From Nocardia vinacea (lineage in GTDB: Bacteria; Actinomycetota; Actinomycetes; Mycobacteriales; Mycobacteriaceae): a DNA stretch of 64,000 nucleotides. The stretch is from positions 5,208,001 through 5,272,000 of the forward strand of contig NZ_CP109149.1 of assembly GCF_035920345.1 (NCBI RefSeq), given 5' to 3'. How positions within the stretch are numbered: position 1 is the first letter of the stretch; each line of letters starts with the position of its first letter. This document shows positions 8,062 to 17,519 of this stretch, in pieces. The translations under genes and the position numbers were made by a program. The notes beneath the pieces were generated by a model. That model had not been told where the DNA came from. It was given only the letters and a program-made list of their open reading frames with translations, and searched no databases.

Positions 8062-11000
8062 TCATTCCGAGGGCGTCGGCGCCGCATTCCTGATCAGCTC
8101 GGCCAGTTCGTCCGAGCCGGGTAGTTCGGCGGGCGCGATGGTGCGTCCGGTGCGCACGTAATGGAATGCGGCGCCGATGCGTTCGAGCATTTCCGCTTCG
8201 GTGCCGTGATCGCGTGCCGCCATCAACCTGGCCCAGGCCAGACGGTAGACGGCCAGCTGCATGGCGACCGCGGGCTCGTCGGCGGGTGCGGGTTCGGCGC
8301 CGGTTTTCCAGTCGACCACGATCCAGCCGCCACCGGGCCCGGCGAAGACCGCGTCCATCCGGCCGCGGATCACCGTGCCCGCGATGGAGGTTTCGAAGGG
8401 GATCTCCACTTCGAGCGGGCTGCGATGGGCCCATGGCGAGTTGAGGAAGGACTCCTGCATGGTGACCAGCTCGGTGTCCAGGCCCGCGTCGGCGGCGGTG
8501 TTGTCGGCGGCGCCGGGAAGTTCGTCGAAGCCGAGCAGGCGGTCGGTGGCGAACCAGCGCTGCACCCAGGCGTGGAAGGCGGTGCCGCGGCGGGCCAGTG
8601 GATTCGGCGGGAACGGCAGTGGGCGGCGCAGGCGGGCGGCGAGCTTGGCTGGGTCGGCGCGCATTTCGACGAGGGCGGTTGCGGCGATCTGGCCCGGGAG
8701 TTCGACCTCCTGGGCGATGGCATGGTCGGCTTCGAATTCGGCGAGGAGGGCATCGACATCGGCGGACCAGCCGTCGGGATCGTCGGGATCGGGCGCGTGG
8801 TCGGCGGAATGGCCGTGGGGCGGTGTGGGTTCGGAGGTCGATGAGCCGAACTCGTTCGGGGGTGACTCGAATTCGTCGAAGGGTGGTTCGCCCTCGTCTG
8901 AGGGGGGCTCGAATTCGTCGAAAGGCGGTTCGAAATCGCTGAGGGGGGGCTCGAACTTGTCGGAGGCTGGATCGAAGTCGTGTGGGGGCAGTGGGAATTC
9001 GTCCGGGCTATGCAAATCCGGCGCGCCAGGGGCACTCGTGGGTGGTTCGTAGGAGTCGTCGAACGGTGCGGGCGCATCGGGGAAGTCGGGCGGGGGAACG
9101 TCGGCATAAGGGTCGGCCTGCGGTGCGACCGCGGCGGGATCGTCGGGGCGGCCGGCCGTTGTTTTCGGGTCGGCGAAGTTGTCGGTGGCAGGGTCTACAG
9201 TCGGTGTCATGTCGATGTCATGGGGCGCGCGGTCCACGAAATCGGCTGAGGCAGTGGCTTTGTCGCGGGTTGTGGGCTGGACCGTGCGGCTCGTCGCGGT
9301 GACACCTGCGGCGGATTGTGCCGCGAGTTCGGCGAGGGCGGCGCGGACGAGGGACGCACCCTGTTCGATGGGATCGCGGCGATTGCCCAGGGGGTCACGG
9401 GGCCATTCGGCGGTTGCGGGGTTATCGGTGAATGGGTTGACGGCATCGACATCGGGGGCGTCGTCCCAGCGGTCGATGGTGACTGCACCATTGGCCGGGC
9501 TGTCGGGGGCTTCGCTGGCATGTTTGAGTTCCAGCAGGAAGTCCGATGGGCCCTTCGGGGTGGTGCCGGTTTCGGCCCAGTGGTGGGCGGAAACGAATAG
9601 GACGCGTTCGGTTCTGGTGAGGGCGACATAGAACAGGCGGCGGTCTTCGTCGATGCGGCGGCGGTCCAGGGATTCCTTGTGGGACTTGATCGCTCGTTCC
9701 AGCTCGGCGCGGTCGTAGAGGTCAGCGAGGTCGAGTACGGGGACGCCCTCGGCGGCATCGTCCTGTCTGCGGTCACCGCGCAGGGAGGTGGGGAGTTCGG
9801 CGAGTGCGCCGAGCCAGGTGCCCGAGGCCGCGCCGGAGGGGAAGACGCCGCGGGTTACGTGCGGTACCGCGACGATCTCCCATTCCAGGCCCTTGGCCGC
9901 GTGCACGGTCAGCACCTGGACGCGGTCCCGCGCAACCTCGACTTCGCCCGGTTCCAGGCCGTTCTCGACGGATTCGGCGGCGGCGAGGAAAGCGAGCAGG
10001 CCGCCGAGCGAGGCGCCGGAATCGCTGGCATAGCCGGCGACCACCTCGGCGAAGGCGTCCAGATGTTCACGTCCGGCACCGGCGCCGAGCATGGCGCGGC
10101 GGGCCTGGGTTTCCACGCCTACGCCGATGGTGCGCTCCACATCCGCCACCAGTTCAGCGAGCGGCTGACCGCTGCGCTCGCGTAATGCGGCGAGTTCTCG
10201 GCCCAATGCGACGATGCGTTTGAATCCGGACTCCGAATACTGTTCCGGCGGCCCGGGATCGGCGATCGCATCGGCCAGCCCGGCCTGTTCGGCCGGTTCG
10301 GGCGCCACCTCGCGCAGTGCCTCGGCCAGCGCGGTCGAATCGGTGATTTCATCGACTTCATTGCCGTGCAGACGGCTGATCGACAGATCCCTGGCGCGGC
10401 GGGCGAGCGCGGCGAGGTCCGCGACGCCGATGCGCCAGCGGGCGCCGGTCAGGATGCGCATGGCGGCACTGCCCGCACCGGGTTCGGCGACGAGCCGCAG
10501 TGTCGCGACAATATCGGCGACCTCGGGGGTGGCAAGCAGACCGCCGAGGCCGACGATTTCCACCGGAAGTCCTTGTTCGCGTAGGGCTTCCGCGAGCGGG
10601 GCGGCATCGGCATTGCGTCGTACCAGTACGGCCGAGGTCGGCGGCGGCTCCCCTGCTTCGCGTTTCGCCGCCCATTTCGCAGCGATCCGGACCGCCACCC
10701 AATTCCGTTCGTCGGCAACGGTTTCGGTGAGTGCCAGCGCGACTACACCCGGTTCGGCATCGGGTTTCGCGCGCAGTGCGTCGACGGTTACCCCACCGCT
10801 GTCGATGGCATTGCGACGCAATGGTTCGGCGACCAGATTCGCCAGGGCAAGTGCCTCCGGCGGGTTCCGCCAGCTGGTCAGCAGTGGCAGGATCGGCGCG
10901 GGAATGCCTGGGGCGCTGGGGAAATCGGTGGCGAACCTGGGCAGGTTGGCGGCGGATGCGCCCCGCCAGCCGTAGATCGATTGCATCGGGTCACCGACCG

Positions 11001-12174
11001 CGGTCACCGCCAGCCGCTGTTCGGCACGGCTGCTTGCTCTGTGCTCGTCCTCCGACTGACGCCCCTGCGTCGCATCGCCGTGAACGCCGGGTCCGTCGCG
11101 ACGAGCGTCGGAGTCACCCCCGCGAACATCAGACCCGCTCCGGCGAGCGTCGAGGTCCATCGGCGAACGCGAATCCGACGCAGGCCTATCGGCCCCGGTG
11201 TCGGCGGTGGACTGCGGGGTATCGGCGGGTTTTCGTGGGCGCTTGGCGTGCGGTTGCGGGGACAATCCGCCGAAAAGCGAGGCGAGCAGGATGCGTTGGG
11301 CGTGGCCGGTGTCCTGGTATTCGTCGAGCAGGACCAGGCGGAAGCGGGCGCGTTCCGCCGCGGCAACCTCGGTATGTTCGGCGGCGAGGCGGGCGGCCAG
11401 GGACATCTGGGCGCCGAAATCGAGTGCGCCACGGCGGCGTAGGGCCTCGGCGAGCTGTTTGACCAGGGGCAGCAGGGCGACACGTTCGTGCTGCACCTGG
11501 ACGATATTCTGCAGGGCCTGGCTCGGTCCGCCGCGTTGACGTGGGCCGGCGGGCAGGGTGTGGACCAGTTTTTCGAGTTCGGTGTGGGCCTCGGCGAGTT
11601 CTTCGGGTTCCACCAGATGTTCGGCGAGTTGGCCGGACAGCGCGAGGACCGCCTCGGTCACCGAGACCGGGGTGCGGTCGGTATCGAGGTCACCGTCCCA
11701 GTTGCGGACGACCTGGTGGGCGAGCTGCCAGAGCTGGGTTTCGGTCAGCAGCGTCGCGGCGGGTTCCACGGGCAGCAGCAGGCCGTGCTGGGTGAGCAGT
11801 CGGCCCGCGTAGGAGTGGTAGGTGCTGATCTCGGGTTCGACGCCGGAAAGTTGGGCGCGCAGCTCACCGCCGGTATCGAGGTCGCGCAGCAGCGGTGAAC
11901 CGGCCAGCCGGGCCAGCCGGGTGCGGATACGGGAGGTCAACTGCTGGGCGGCTTTTCGGGTGAAGGTCAGGCCGAGTACCTCGTCGGGCAGGACGAGACG
12001 ATTGGCGACCATCCACACCACGCGGGCGGCCATGGTCTCGGTTTTCCCCGCGCCCGCACCTGCGACGACCAGGGTCGGTCCCGGTGGGGCCGCAATTACC
12101 GCGGCCTGCTCCTCGGTGGGTGGTGGCAGGCCGAGCGCCTCCGCGAGCCGGTTCGGCGATACGGCGCCGTTCAT
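8062..12174 (-). CDS. adnB: AdnB subunit of the AdnAB helicase-nuclease
   Basis: 1370-residue UvrD-like motor plus RecB-like nuclease, the AdnB partner (Rv3201c type) of the AdnAB double-strand-break resection machine. Walker A GAGAGKTETM, YQDTGHAQ, QSIYGWRGA and HAAKGLEWE mark the helicase. The C-terminal nuclease is intact, with GRMDAVF followed by IVVDWKTG carrying the catalytic Asp and Lys. ATG 12174 overlaps the adnA stop (ATGA), giving translational coupling. Two low-complexity inserts enlarge it beyond the usual 1100 residues: about residues 306-385 (Arg/Asp/Ser-rich) and about 981-1151 (Pro/Asp/Glu-rich, with a heptad repeat). The second sits just before the nuclease domain. Confidence 0.93.
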   Translation of the reverse strand: MNGAVSPNRLAEALGLPPPTEEQAAVIAAPPGPTLVVAGAGAGKTETMAARVVWMVANRLVLPDEVLGLTFTRKAAQQLTSRIRTRLARLAGSPLLRDLDTGGELRAQLSGVEPEISTYHSYAGRLLTQHGLLLPVEPAATLLTETQLWQLAHQVVRNWDGDLDTDRTPVSVTEAVLALSGQLAEHLVEPEELAEAHTELEKLVHTLPAGPRQRGGPSQALQNIVQVQHERVALLPLVKQLAEALRRRGALDFGAQMSLAARLAAEHTEVAAAERARFRLVLLDEYQDTGHAQRILLASLFGGLSPQPHAKRPRKPADTPQSTADTGADRPASDSRSPMDLDARRSGSDVRGGDSDARRDGPGVHGDATQGRQSEDEHRASSRAEQRLAVTAVGDPMQSIYGWRGASAANLPRFATDFPSAPGIPAPILPLLTSWRNPPEALALANLVAEPLRRNAIDSGGVTVDALRAKPDAEPGVVALALTETVADERNWVAVRIAAKWAAKREAGEPPPTSAVLVRRNADAAPLAEALREQGLPVEIVGLGGLLATPEVADIVATLRLVAEPGAGSAAMRILTGARWRIGVADLAALARRARDLSISRLHGNEVDEITDSTALAEALREVAPEPAEQAGLADAIADPGPPEQYSESGFKRIVALGRELAALRERSGQPLAELVADVERTIGVGVETQARRAMLGAGAGREHLDAFAEVVAGYASDSGASLGGLLAFLAAAESVENGLEPGEVEVARDRVQVLTVHAAKGLEWEIVAVPHVTRGVFPSGAASGTWLGALAELPTSLRGDRRQDDAAEGVPVLDLADLYDRAELERAIKSHKESLDRRRIDEDRRLFYVALTRTERVLFVSAHHWAETGTTPKGPSDFLLELKHASEAPDSPANGAVTIDRWDDAPDVDAVNPFTDNPATAEWPRDPLGNRRDPIEQGASLVRAALAELAAQSAAGVTATSRTVQPTTRDKATASADFVDRAPHDIDMTPTVDPATDNFADPKTTAGRPDDPAAVAPQADPYADVPPPDFPDAPAPFDDSYEPPTSAPGAPDLHSPDEFPLPPHDFDPASDKFEPPLSDFEPPFDEFEPPSDEGEPPFDEFESPPNEFGSSTSEPTPPHGHSADHAPDPDDPDGWSADVDALLAEFEADHAIAQEVELPGQIAATALVEMRADPAKLAARLRRPLPFPPNPLARRGTAFHAWVQRWFATDRLLGFDELPGAADNTAADAGLDTELVTMQESFLNSPWAHRSPLEVEIPFETSIAGTVIRGRMDAVFAGPGGGWIVVDWKTGAEPAPADEPAVAMQLAVYRLAWARLMAARDHGTEAEMLERIGAAFHYVRTGRTIAPAELPGSDELAELIRNAAPTPSE
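8848..8952. repeat. 21-bp tandem repeat inside adnB
   Basis: Five diverged 21-bp units encode the heptads EPPLSDF, EPPFDEF, EPPSDEG, EPPFDEF and ESPPNEF on the minus strand. The array lies in the acidic linker ahead of the AdnB nuclease domain and keeps the frame. Confidence 0.85.
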
Positions 12175-15100
12175 TCGTCGGTCACCTGCCTTCCGGTGTC
12201 CTGGACGGGGCAGCTGCCCGCGACCGAACAGTGCCTGCAGCCATCGTTGCGCATGGCGAGGTAGCTCGGGCCCTGGGTTGCGGCCGCCGCATCGTGAATC
12301 GTGCCACGCCATTTGTCCAGTGCCTCGGCGTCGAGCGGAGGTTGCATCCGCTGTGTGGCGCCCTCCTTGCTGCTGGGCTTGGCGACGTAGACCAGTCGCG
12401 CACCGCCGGGTTCGCCCGTGGTGCTGTGCGGTTCTCCCGCAACGGGGCCGAATTCGCCAGCGGTAGCGTCGGACTCGCCGTTGGACGGGGCCGTTTCGCC
12501 TGTGGCAGGGGCGGATTCATCCTGCGCCCGACCGGATTCGGAGGTGGGCTCGCCGAGGCTGATGTCGAGTGCGCCTGCTGCCGCGGCAACCTGGTAGGTC
12601 GCTAGCTGCGCGTGGTCGGCGGCGGCCTGCTTGGTGACCGGCGACTTCCCGGTCTTCACATCGACGATGACGAACCGGCCGAAGGCATCGCGCTCCAGTC
12701 GGTCGACCCGGCCGCGAATCCGCACGGCGGGTTCGTCTTCCGTGCGAGGGGGAAGTACACAGTCGACCGGGACCTCCACACCGGCCTGGGTCAATTCACC
12801 GCGGGTATTTTGCACCCACGCCATGAAGGTCTCCAGCATGGCCTCGGTGCGGCGCAGTTCCTGACGGGAATGCCAGCCGGTGCCGGGATCGATGGCCTGC
12901 CATGCCTTATCCAATGCCGCGCGGACCTGCGATTCGGGCACCTTGCCAGCCAGTGCCTGGACGAGGGTGTGGACCAGATTGCCCTTGACGGCGTGGGGGT
13001 TGTCGCCATCGGTGCCGCCGTGACGTTCCAGTGCCCAGCGCAGCGGGCAGGTGCGCAGTAGCTCGACGGTGGACGGAGAGAGGGCAACCGCGGTCTCGTC
13101 GTCATCCCAGAGGGAACGCGACGAGCTGAGATCGGCTGTGCCATACCACTCGTCGGGATGTGTACCCGGCACCCGGGCGTGGGCCAGCCGGGCGAGTTCG
13201 TGGGCGGCGCGACGTCTGCGGTCCGGTTCGGTCTCGGAATCGCAGACGACACCGCGCAATTCGGCCACCAGCGCATGCATGACCAGGGCGCGGCCCGGGT
13301 CGGCGACCGGGAGCGCGCCGGGTTCGCTGTCGTCATCGTGGCCGAGAAGTTCGGCGAGGAACCGCGAGGGTACGAGATCACGTTCACCCGAAACCGATTC
13401 CACGGCGGTGACGAGCAGCGAGCGCCGGGCCCGGCTGCAGGCGACCAACAGCAGTCTGCGCTCCTCGGCCATGATCGGGGCCGCGCGGCTCACCACTTCG
13501 CCCGCGTCGACGATGCCCGCGGTGAGGTCGACCAGATCCTCGGTCTGCAGCAGGGTGCCGCGCGGGCGCGGATTCGGCCAAATACCTTCCTGCACAGCGG
13601 CAACCGCGACCACATCCCACTGCCGGCCCGCGGACGCGTGCGCGCTGAGCAGCGCGACCGCCTCCCCCGCCGTGGTAAGCGATCTGGTGTCGTGCGGAAT
13701 CTCCTGCTGCACAAGGAATTCGACAAAGCCCTCGATGCTCGCGCGGGGCAACCGATCCACGTAAGCGGCTGCGGCATCGAATAATCCGACAGCGGCATCG
13801 AGATCGCGATCGGCCTGCATACCCGCCGCGCCACCGCGTTCGGACTGCGCCACCCACCGACGCTCCAGCCGCGACCCGGTCCACAGCGCCCACAGCACAT
13901 CCTCGAGACCGGCGCCGCGCCGCCGAGTCTTGATTGCCCGGTCGAGCGCGTCGAACACCCGCTTCAGCGGCGCCCCCTCGACATCGGTGAGCCGCTCCAT
14001 AATTCGACGATCCGCGCGGCCGACCAGCAGGTCACGCAGCACCTCCGCGGAAGACTTGTCGACATATGCGCGCCATGGGGAATCGCTGTCGTCCGATTCG
14101 GTTGTCGACGGGACCCCTTCCGGATCGCCGCTGCTCCGGCCGGAAGCATCCGTGCTCCCCTGTTCGATTCGTAGCGAATTCCGCTCGGCCTCGTCCGCGC
14201 GCCGCTCAGCGCCATCCGCACTCCGCCCGGCCTCGTCGACGTCCCACTCCGAGGCATATGTGCCCAGTTCAACGTCACCAGCGCCGCGCTCGGCATCGTC
14301 ATCCGCGTGCCGCTCAGCGCCACCTGCGGCCAGTGTGGCGTCATCAACGGCCACCTCGGCCGCGCCCCGGCTTCGATTGGAGGCATCTGCGCGTTGCGGT
14401 GCCGCGCTGACGTGTTCGAGGTCATCGACATCGGGCTCGGAATCTTCGACGTCCGATTCGGACTGGTCGCTCTGCCATTCCATATCTCGACTACTGAATT
14501 CCGGTTCGATGCCATACCAGTCGGCATCGTCGGTGATCCGCTCGACTTGGCTGATATTCCGTTCGGCCGTCGTGACATTCCGTTCTGCGCTGTCCGCCCC
14601 GAAGCCCTCCTCATCCGGCGGGAACGCCTCCTCATCCGGCGGAAAACCCTCAGCAGCCCAATCGGATTCGTCACCCGACGCGGAACTCACACGCGCACGT
14701 GCGGCCTTGATTTCGCTGCGTGCGGACTCGAGCACACTGCGGCGAATACCGCGACGTAACCGGCGCAGAGTGATCTGATCGGCGCCGCCGAGGGGGCCGG
14801 CAAGCAGATCCAACGCGTCTTCCGCCGAGAACATTGCCTCGGCCGAACGTCGACGCCCGCGCCGCTGCGCATCCTCGGCGAGCACCGCGCGCAGTGCGAG
14901 CAGCATCCAGGCCGCACCGCGCCGACGGGCCAGTGGCGCGTCGAGTGCGGGCTGTTGTACGGGCACTCCGGCCGCCAAAAGGGCGCGGCGCAGCGGAGCC
15001 AGTGACAATGGCACCGAGCGGACGATCACCGCCATGCGCGACCACGGCACACCATCGGTGAGATGGGCGCGGCGCAAATGGTCGGCGATCAGGGCAGCTT

Positions 15101-16316
15101 CCTTCGCCGGGGTCGCCAGTACCCGCACGCGCACCTCGGTGTCGTCGGCCTTCGGTGCCGTCGTGTGCTCGGGTGCCGAAAAACGTTGTGGCGCACTGCC
15201 GGGCAACTTGGCCGCGATCCGCGCGACGGCCAGTTCCACCGCGCCGCCCGATCGGTAGTTGTCCCGCAGGATGATTCGCTGCCCATCCGGCGCGGCGAGT
15301 TCGGCGACGAAGCGCGAATCCGCACCGCGGAAGGCGAATACACCTTGATCCGGATCGCCCGCCACGACCGCCGTATGGGCGGCCGTACCCATCACCCGCA
15401 CCAGAAGCGCGGCCTGCGGATCCAGATGCTGGGCATCGTCGACCAGCAGGTATCGGATCCGATTCCGTTCCGCGGCAAGCAGATCGGCGTCTCCGGCCAG
15501 CGCGTCCAGTGCGGCACCGACGAGTTCGGCCGCATCCAGCGCCGGTGCGGTTGCCTCGGGCGCTTCCACCCCGACCGACCAGCGCAACAGCATCGCCTGC
15601 TCGTAGCGGACCGCGAATTTGCCCGCCGCCACCCATTCCGGCCGACCGTGCTCGCGGCCGAGCCGCACCAGATCCTCGGGTCCGAGGCCGCGTTCGGTGG
15701 CCCGCAGCATGAGATCGCGCAACTGCTCGGCGAATCCGCCGAGCCCCAGGGCGGGCTGCAGCCGTTCCGGCCACAGACCGCTCGCCCCGGCCGCAATATC
15801 GATCAGGTCGCCGCGCAGCATTTCGCGCAGCACGGCATCCTGCTCGGCACCGGTCAGCAAACGCGGCGGCGGATTGCCGTGTGCGCTCGCATGTCTGCGC
15901 AGCACCGAGAACGCGTAGGAATGCAGTGTGCGCACCAGCGGTTCCCTGGTGGCGCCGGGTACCCCGCCCTCGGCGGCGTCGGGATCGGTCAGCCGGGCGG
16001 TAATGGCGTCGCGCACCGTGCTCGCCGCCTGCTTCGAATGGGTCAGTACCAGCACCGATTCCGGATCGGCCCCCACGGCGATGCGCTCGGCGGCCAGATC
16101 GATCAGCAGTGCCGTCTTGCCGGTTCCCGGTCCGCCGAGCACCTGCCACGGCCGCCAGTCCGGCCGGATCGGGCCGACCGTCGCCGCGGCATCGAGCAGC
16201 GCGCGGACATCGGCACCCCAGGTCCGAGCCGGGGGTGCCGCCACATTCCGGCGAACAAGTCGCACCGCGCTATCCGATCGCACCACGCGGGCTATTGCAA
16301 CAGACACCTCCGACAC
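12171..16316 (-). CDS. adnA: AdnA subunit of the AdnAB helicase-nuclease
   Basis: About 1381-residue AdnA (Rv3202c type). Walker A GGPGTGKTALL is near residue 60. The frame also shows LLVDDAQHLD, DPDQGVFAFRG and a C-terminal RecB-type nuclease: GNLVHTLVQAL, IRGRVDRLER, VIVDVKTGKS and QLATYQ. One Cys before the nuclease (TCPLRWALERHGG) and three at the C-terminus (CRHCSVAGSC) fit an AddB/AdnA-type 4Fe-4S staple. GTG 16316 is chosen because the longer frame (to 16706) overlaps the divergent lipV gene. Nearby GTGs at 16307, 16286 and 16283 are possible. A roughly 205-residue acidic, Ala/Asp/Glu/Ser-rich insert at about residues 545-750 has no counterpart in mycobacterial AdnA. The end overlaps adnB (ATGA). 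Confidence 0.92.
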   Translation of the reverse strand: MSEVSVAIARVVRSDSAVRLVRRNVAAPPARTWGADVRALLDAAATVGPIRPDWRPWQVLGGPGTGKTALLIDLAAERIAVGADPESVLVLTHSKQAASTVRDAITARLTDPDAAEGGVPGATREPLVRTLHSYAFSVLRRHASAHGNPPPRLLTGAEQDAVLREMLRGDLIDIAAGASGLWPERLQPALGLGGFAEQLRDLMLRATERGLGPEDLVRLGREHGRPEWVAAGKFAVRYEQAMLLRWSVGVEAPEATAPALDAAELVGAALDALAGDADLLAAERNRIRYLLVDDAQHLDPQAALLVRVMGTAAHTAVVAGDPDQGVFAFRGADSRFVAELAAPDGQRIILRDNYRSGGAVELAVARIAAKLPGSAPQRFSAPEHTTAPKADDTEVRVRVLATPAKEAALIADHLRRAHLTDGVPWSRMAVIVRSVPLSLAPLRRALLAAGVPVQQPALDAPLARRRGAAWMLLALRAVLAEDAQRRGRRRSAEAMFSAEDALDLLAGPLGGADQITLRRLRRGIRRSVLESARSEIKAARARVSSASGDESDWAAEGFPPDEEAFPPDEEGFGADSAERNVTTAERNISQVERITDDADWYGIEPEFSSRDMEWQSDQSESDVEDSEPDVDDLEHVSAAPQRADASNRSRGAAEVAVDDATLAAGGAERHADDDAERGAGDVELGTYASEWDVDEAGRSADGAERRADEAERNSLRIEQGSTDASGRSSGDPEGVPSTTESDDSDSPWRAYVDKSSAEVLRDLLVGRADRRIMERLTDVEGAPLKRVFDALDRAIKTRRRGAGLEDVLWALWTGSRLERRWVAQSERGGAAGMQADRDLDAAVGLFDAAAAYVDRLPRASIEGFVEFLVQQEIPHDTRSLTTAGEAVALLSAHASAGRQWDVVAVAAVQEGIWPNPRPRGTLLQTEDLVDLTAGIVDAGEVVSRAAPIMAEERRLLLVACSRARRSLLVTAVESVSGERDLVPSRFLAELLGHDDDSEPGALPVADPGRALVMHALVAELRGVVCDSETEPDRRRRAAHELARLAHARVPGTHPDEWYGTADLSSSRSLWDDDETAVALSPSTVELLRTCPLRWALERHGGTDGDNPHAVKGNLVHTLVQALAGKVPESQVRAALDKAWQAIDPGTGWHSRQELRRTEAMLETFMAWVQNTRGELTQAGVEVPVDCVLPPRTEDEPAVRIRGRVDRLERDAFGRFVIVDVKTGKSPVTKQAAADHAQLATYQVAAAAGALDISLGEPTSESGRAQDESAPATGETAPSNGESDATAGEFGPVAGEPHSTTGEPGGARLVYVAKPSSKEGATQRMQPPLDAEALDKWRGTIHDAAAATQGPSYLAMRNDGCRHCSVAGSCPVQDTGRQVTDE

Positions 16317-16391
16317 GCCACGCGGGCGATTCACCGATCGGTGAGGTCCGACACACGCCTGGATCTGCGACGGATTTCCAGATGCGTCAAT

Positions 16392-17177
16392 ATGAGACTT
16401 GTGTCGCCTCTCCATGTATATCGGTTCGGCCCCGCCGACGGGCCGAAAGTCCTGGCCCTGCACGGTGTCACCGGCCACGGCAAACGCTGGGAGGAACTGG
16501 CCACCCGACATCTGCCCGAGGTCCGGCTCATCGCCCCCGACCTGCGCGGACACGGTCGCTCGACCGCATTGCCGCCGTGGAACTTCGAGACCATCGTGGA
16601 GGATCTGGTCGAACTGCTCACTGCGGAAACCGACGAACCGGTGGTCGTCGTCGCGCACTCCTTCGGCGGTGCCTGTGCGCTGCACCTGGCGCATCGGCAT
16701 CCGCACCTGGTGCGCAAGCTGATCCTGCTCGATTCGGCGATCGCGCTGGAGCCGGAGCGCCTGATGGATATCGCACTGTCCAGTCTGGCCTCACCGGACT
16801 ACGACACCGTCGAGCACGCCCGCCAGGACAAAGTCGCGACCGGCTGGGGCGAGGTGGAGCCGCGCCTGCTCGATGCCGAACTCATCGAACATCTGATGCC
16901 CACCGCCGACGGCCGGGTCGGCTGGCGGATCAGTCTGCCCGCCGTCAACTCCTACTGGGGTCAGCTGGCCCGGCACTATGTGCTGCCGCCCGCTGGCCTG
17001 CCGACGATCCTGGTGCAGGCCATGAAGGTGCTGCCGCCCTTCGTCACCCCGGAGTTCCGCGCCGCCCTCACCACGCACCTGGGCGAGAATCTGACCGTGC
17101 TCGAATGGGACTGCGACCATATGGTCGCCCAGGCCCGGCCGGCCGAGACCGCGGCGCTGATCCGATCGGCGCTGTAG
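16392..17177 (+). CDS. lipV: Alpha/beta hydrolase (LipV-like)
   Basis: 261-residue serine hydrolase. The oxyanion strand LALHGVTGHG, the DLRGHGRS loop and the nucleophile elbow AHSFGG are present, and the late WDCDHMV supplies a candidate catalytic His. The family spans esterases and lipases. M. tuberculosis LipV (Rv3203) lies at the same place, between adnA and the Ogt-like gene. ATG 16392 is 75 bp from the divergent adnA start, and longer frames to the left run across adnA. No signal peptide, so cytosolic. Confidence 0.85.
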   Translation: MRLVSPLHVYRFGPADGPKVLALHGVTGHGKRWEELATRHLPEVRLIAPDLRGHGRSTALPPWNFETIVEDLVELLTAETDEPVVVVAHSFGGACALHLAHRHPHLVRKLILLDSAIALEPERLMDIALSSLASPDYDTVEHARQDKVATGWGEVEPRLLDAELIEHLMPTADGRVGWRISLPAVNSYWGQLARHYVLPPAGLPTILVQAMKVLPPFVTPEFRAALTTHLGENLTVLEWDCDHMVAQARPAETAALIRSAL

Positions 17178-17183
17178 TCGCCG

Positions 17184-17480
17184 ATGGCCACCACCGATGC
17201 CGAGGTCGAGCGGGTGCGCGCGCTGGTCGCGACCGTGCCTGTGGGCCGGGTCGTCACCTACGGCGATATCGCCGCGGCGGCCGGATTGTCCACCCCGCGC
17301 ACGGTCGGCTGGATCATGCGCACCGACTCCGCCGATCTGCCATGGCATCGGGTGATCGGCGCGGGCGGTAAGCCCGCCGCGCATCTGGCCGATCGTCAGT
17401 TGCGCCTGCTGGCCGCCGAGGGCGTGCCGATCCGAGACGGCCGAGTAGACCTGCGCGCCGCGCGTTTTCCGCTCCCGTAA
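17184..17480 (+). CDS. Alkyltransferase-like protein (ATL)
   Basis: 98-residue protein matching the DNA-binding domain of O6-methylguanine methyltransferase. The reactive motif PCHRV is replaced by PWHRV (PWHRVIGAGG), so the acceptor Cys is Trp and it cannot transfer alkyl groups. Such ATL proteins bind O6-alkylguanine, flip it and hand the lesion to nucleotide excision repair. It keeps the helix with the Arg finger region (STPRTVGWIMR). It lies six bases after lipV, as Rv3204 does, so the two are probably cotranscribed. Confidence 0.88.
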   Translation: MATTDAEVERVRALVATVPVGRVVTYGDIAAAAGLSTPRTVGWIMRTDSADLPWHRVIGAGGKPAAHLADRQLRLLAAEGVPIRDGRVDLRAARFPLP

Positions 17481-17519
17481 ACGGCCCCGCCGCGGTCGAT
17501 CGGCGGTTAACGTTGAAAC

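Noticed and set aside
8848..8952. CRISPR-like array
   Set aside because: The 21-bp units are contiguous, in frame and coding; there are no spacers.
15063..16391. Upstream in-frame extension of the lipV reading frame
   Set aside because: It is antisense to the AdnA motor domain and has no hydrolase features. The hydrolase fold starts at 16392.
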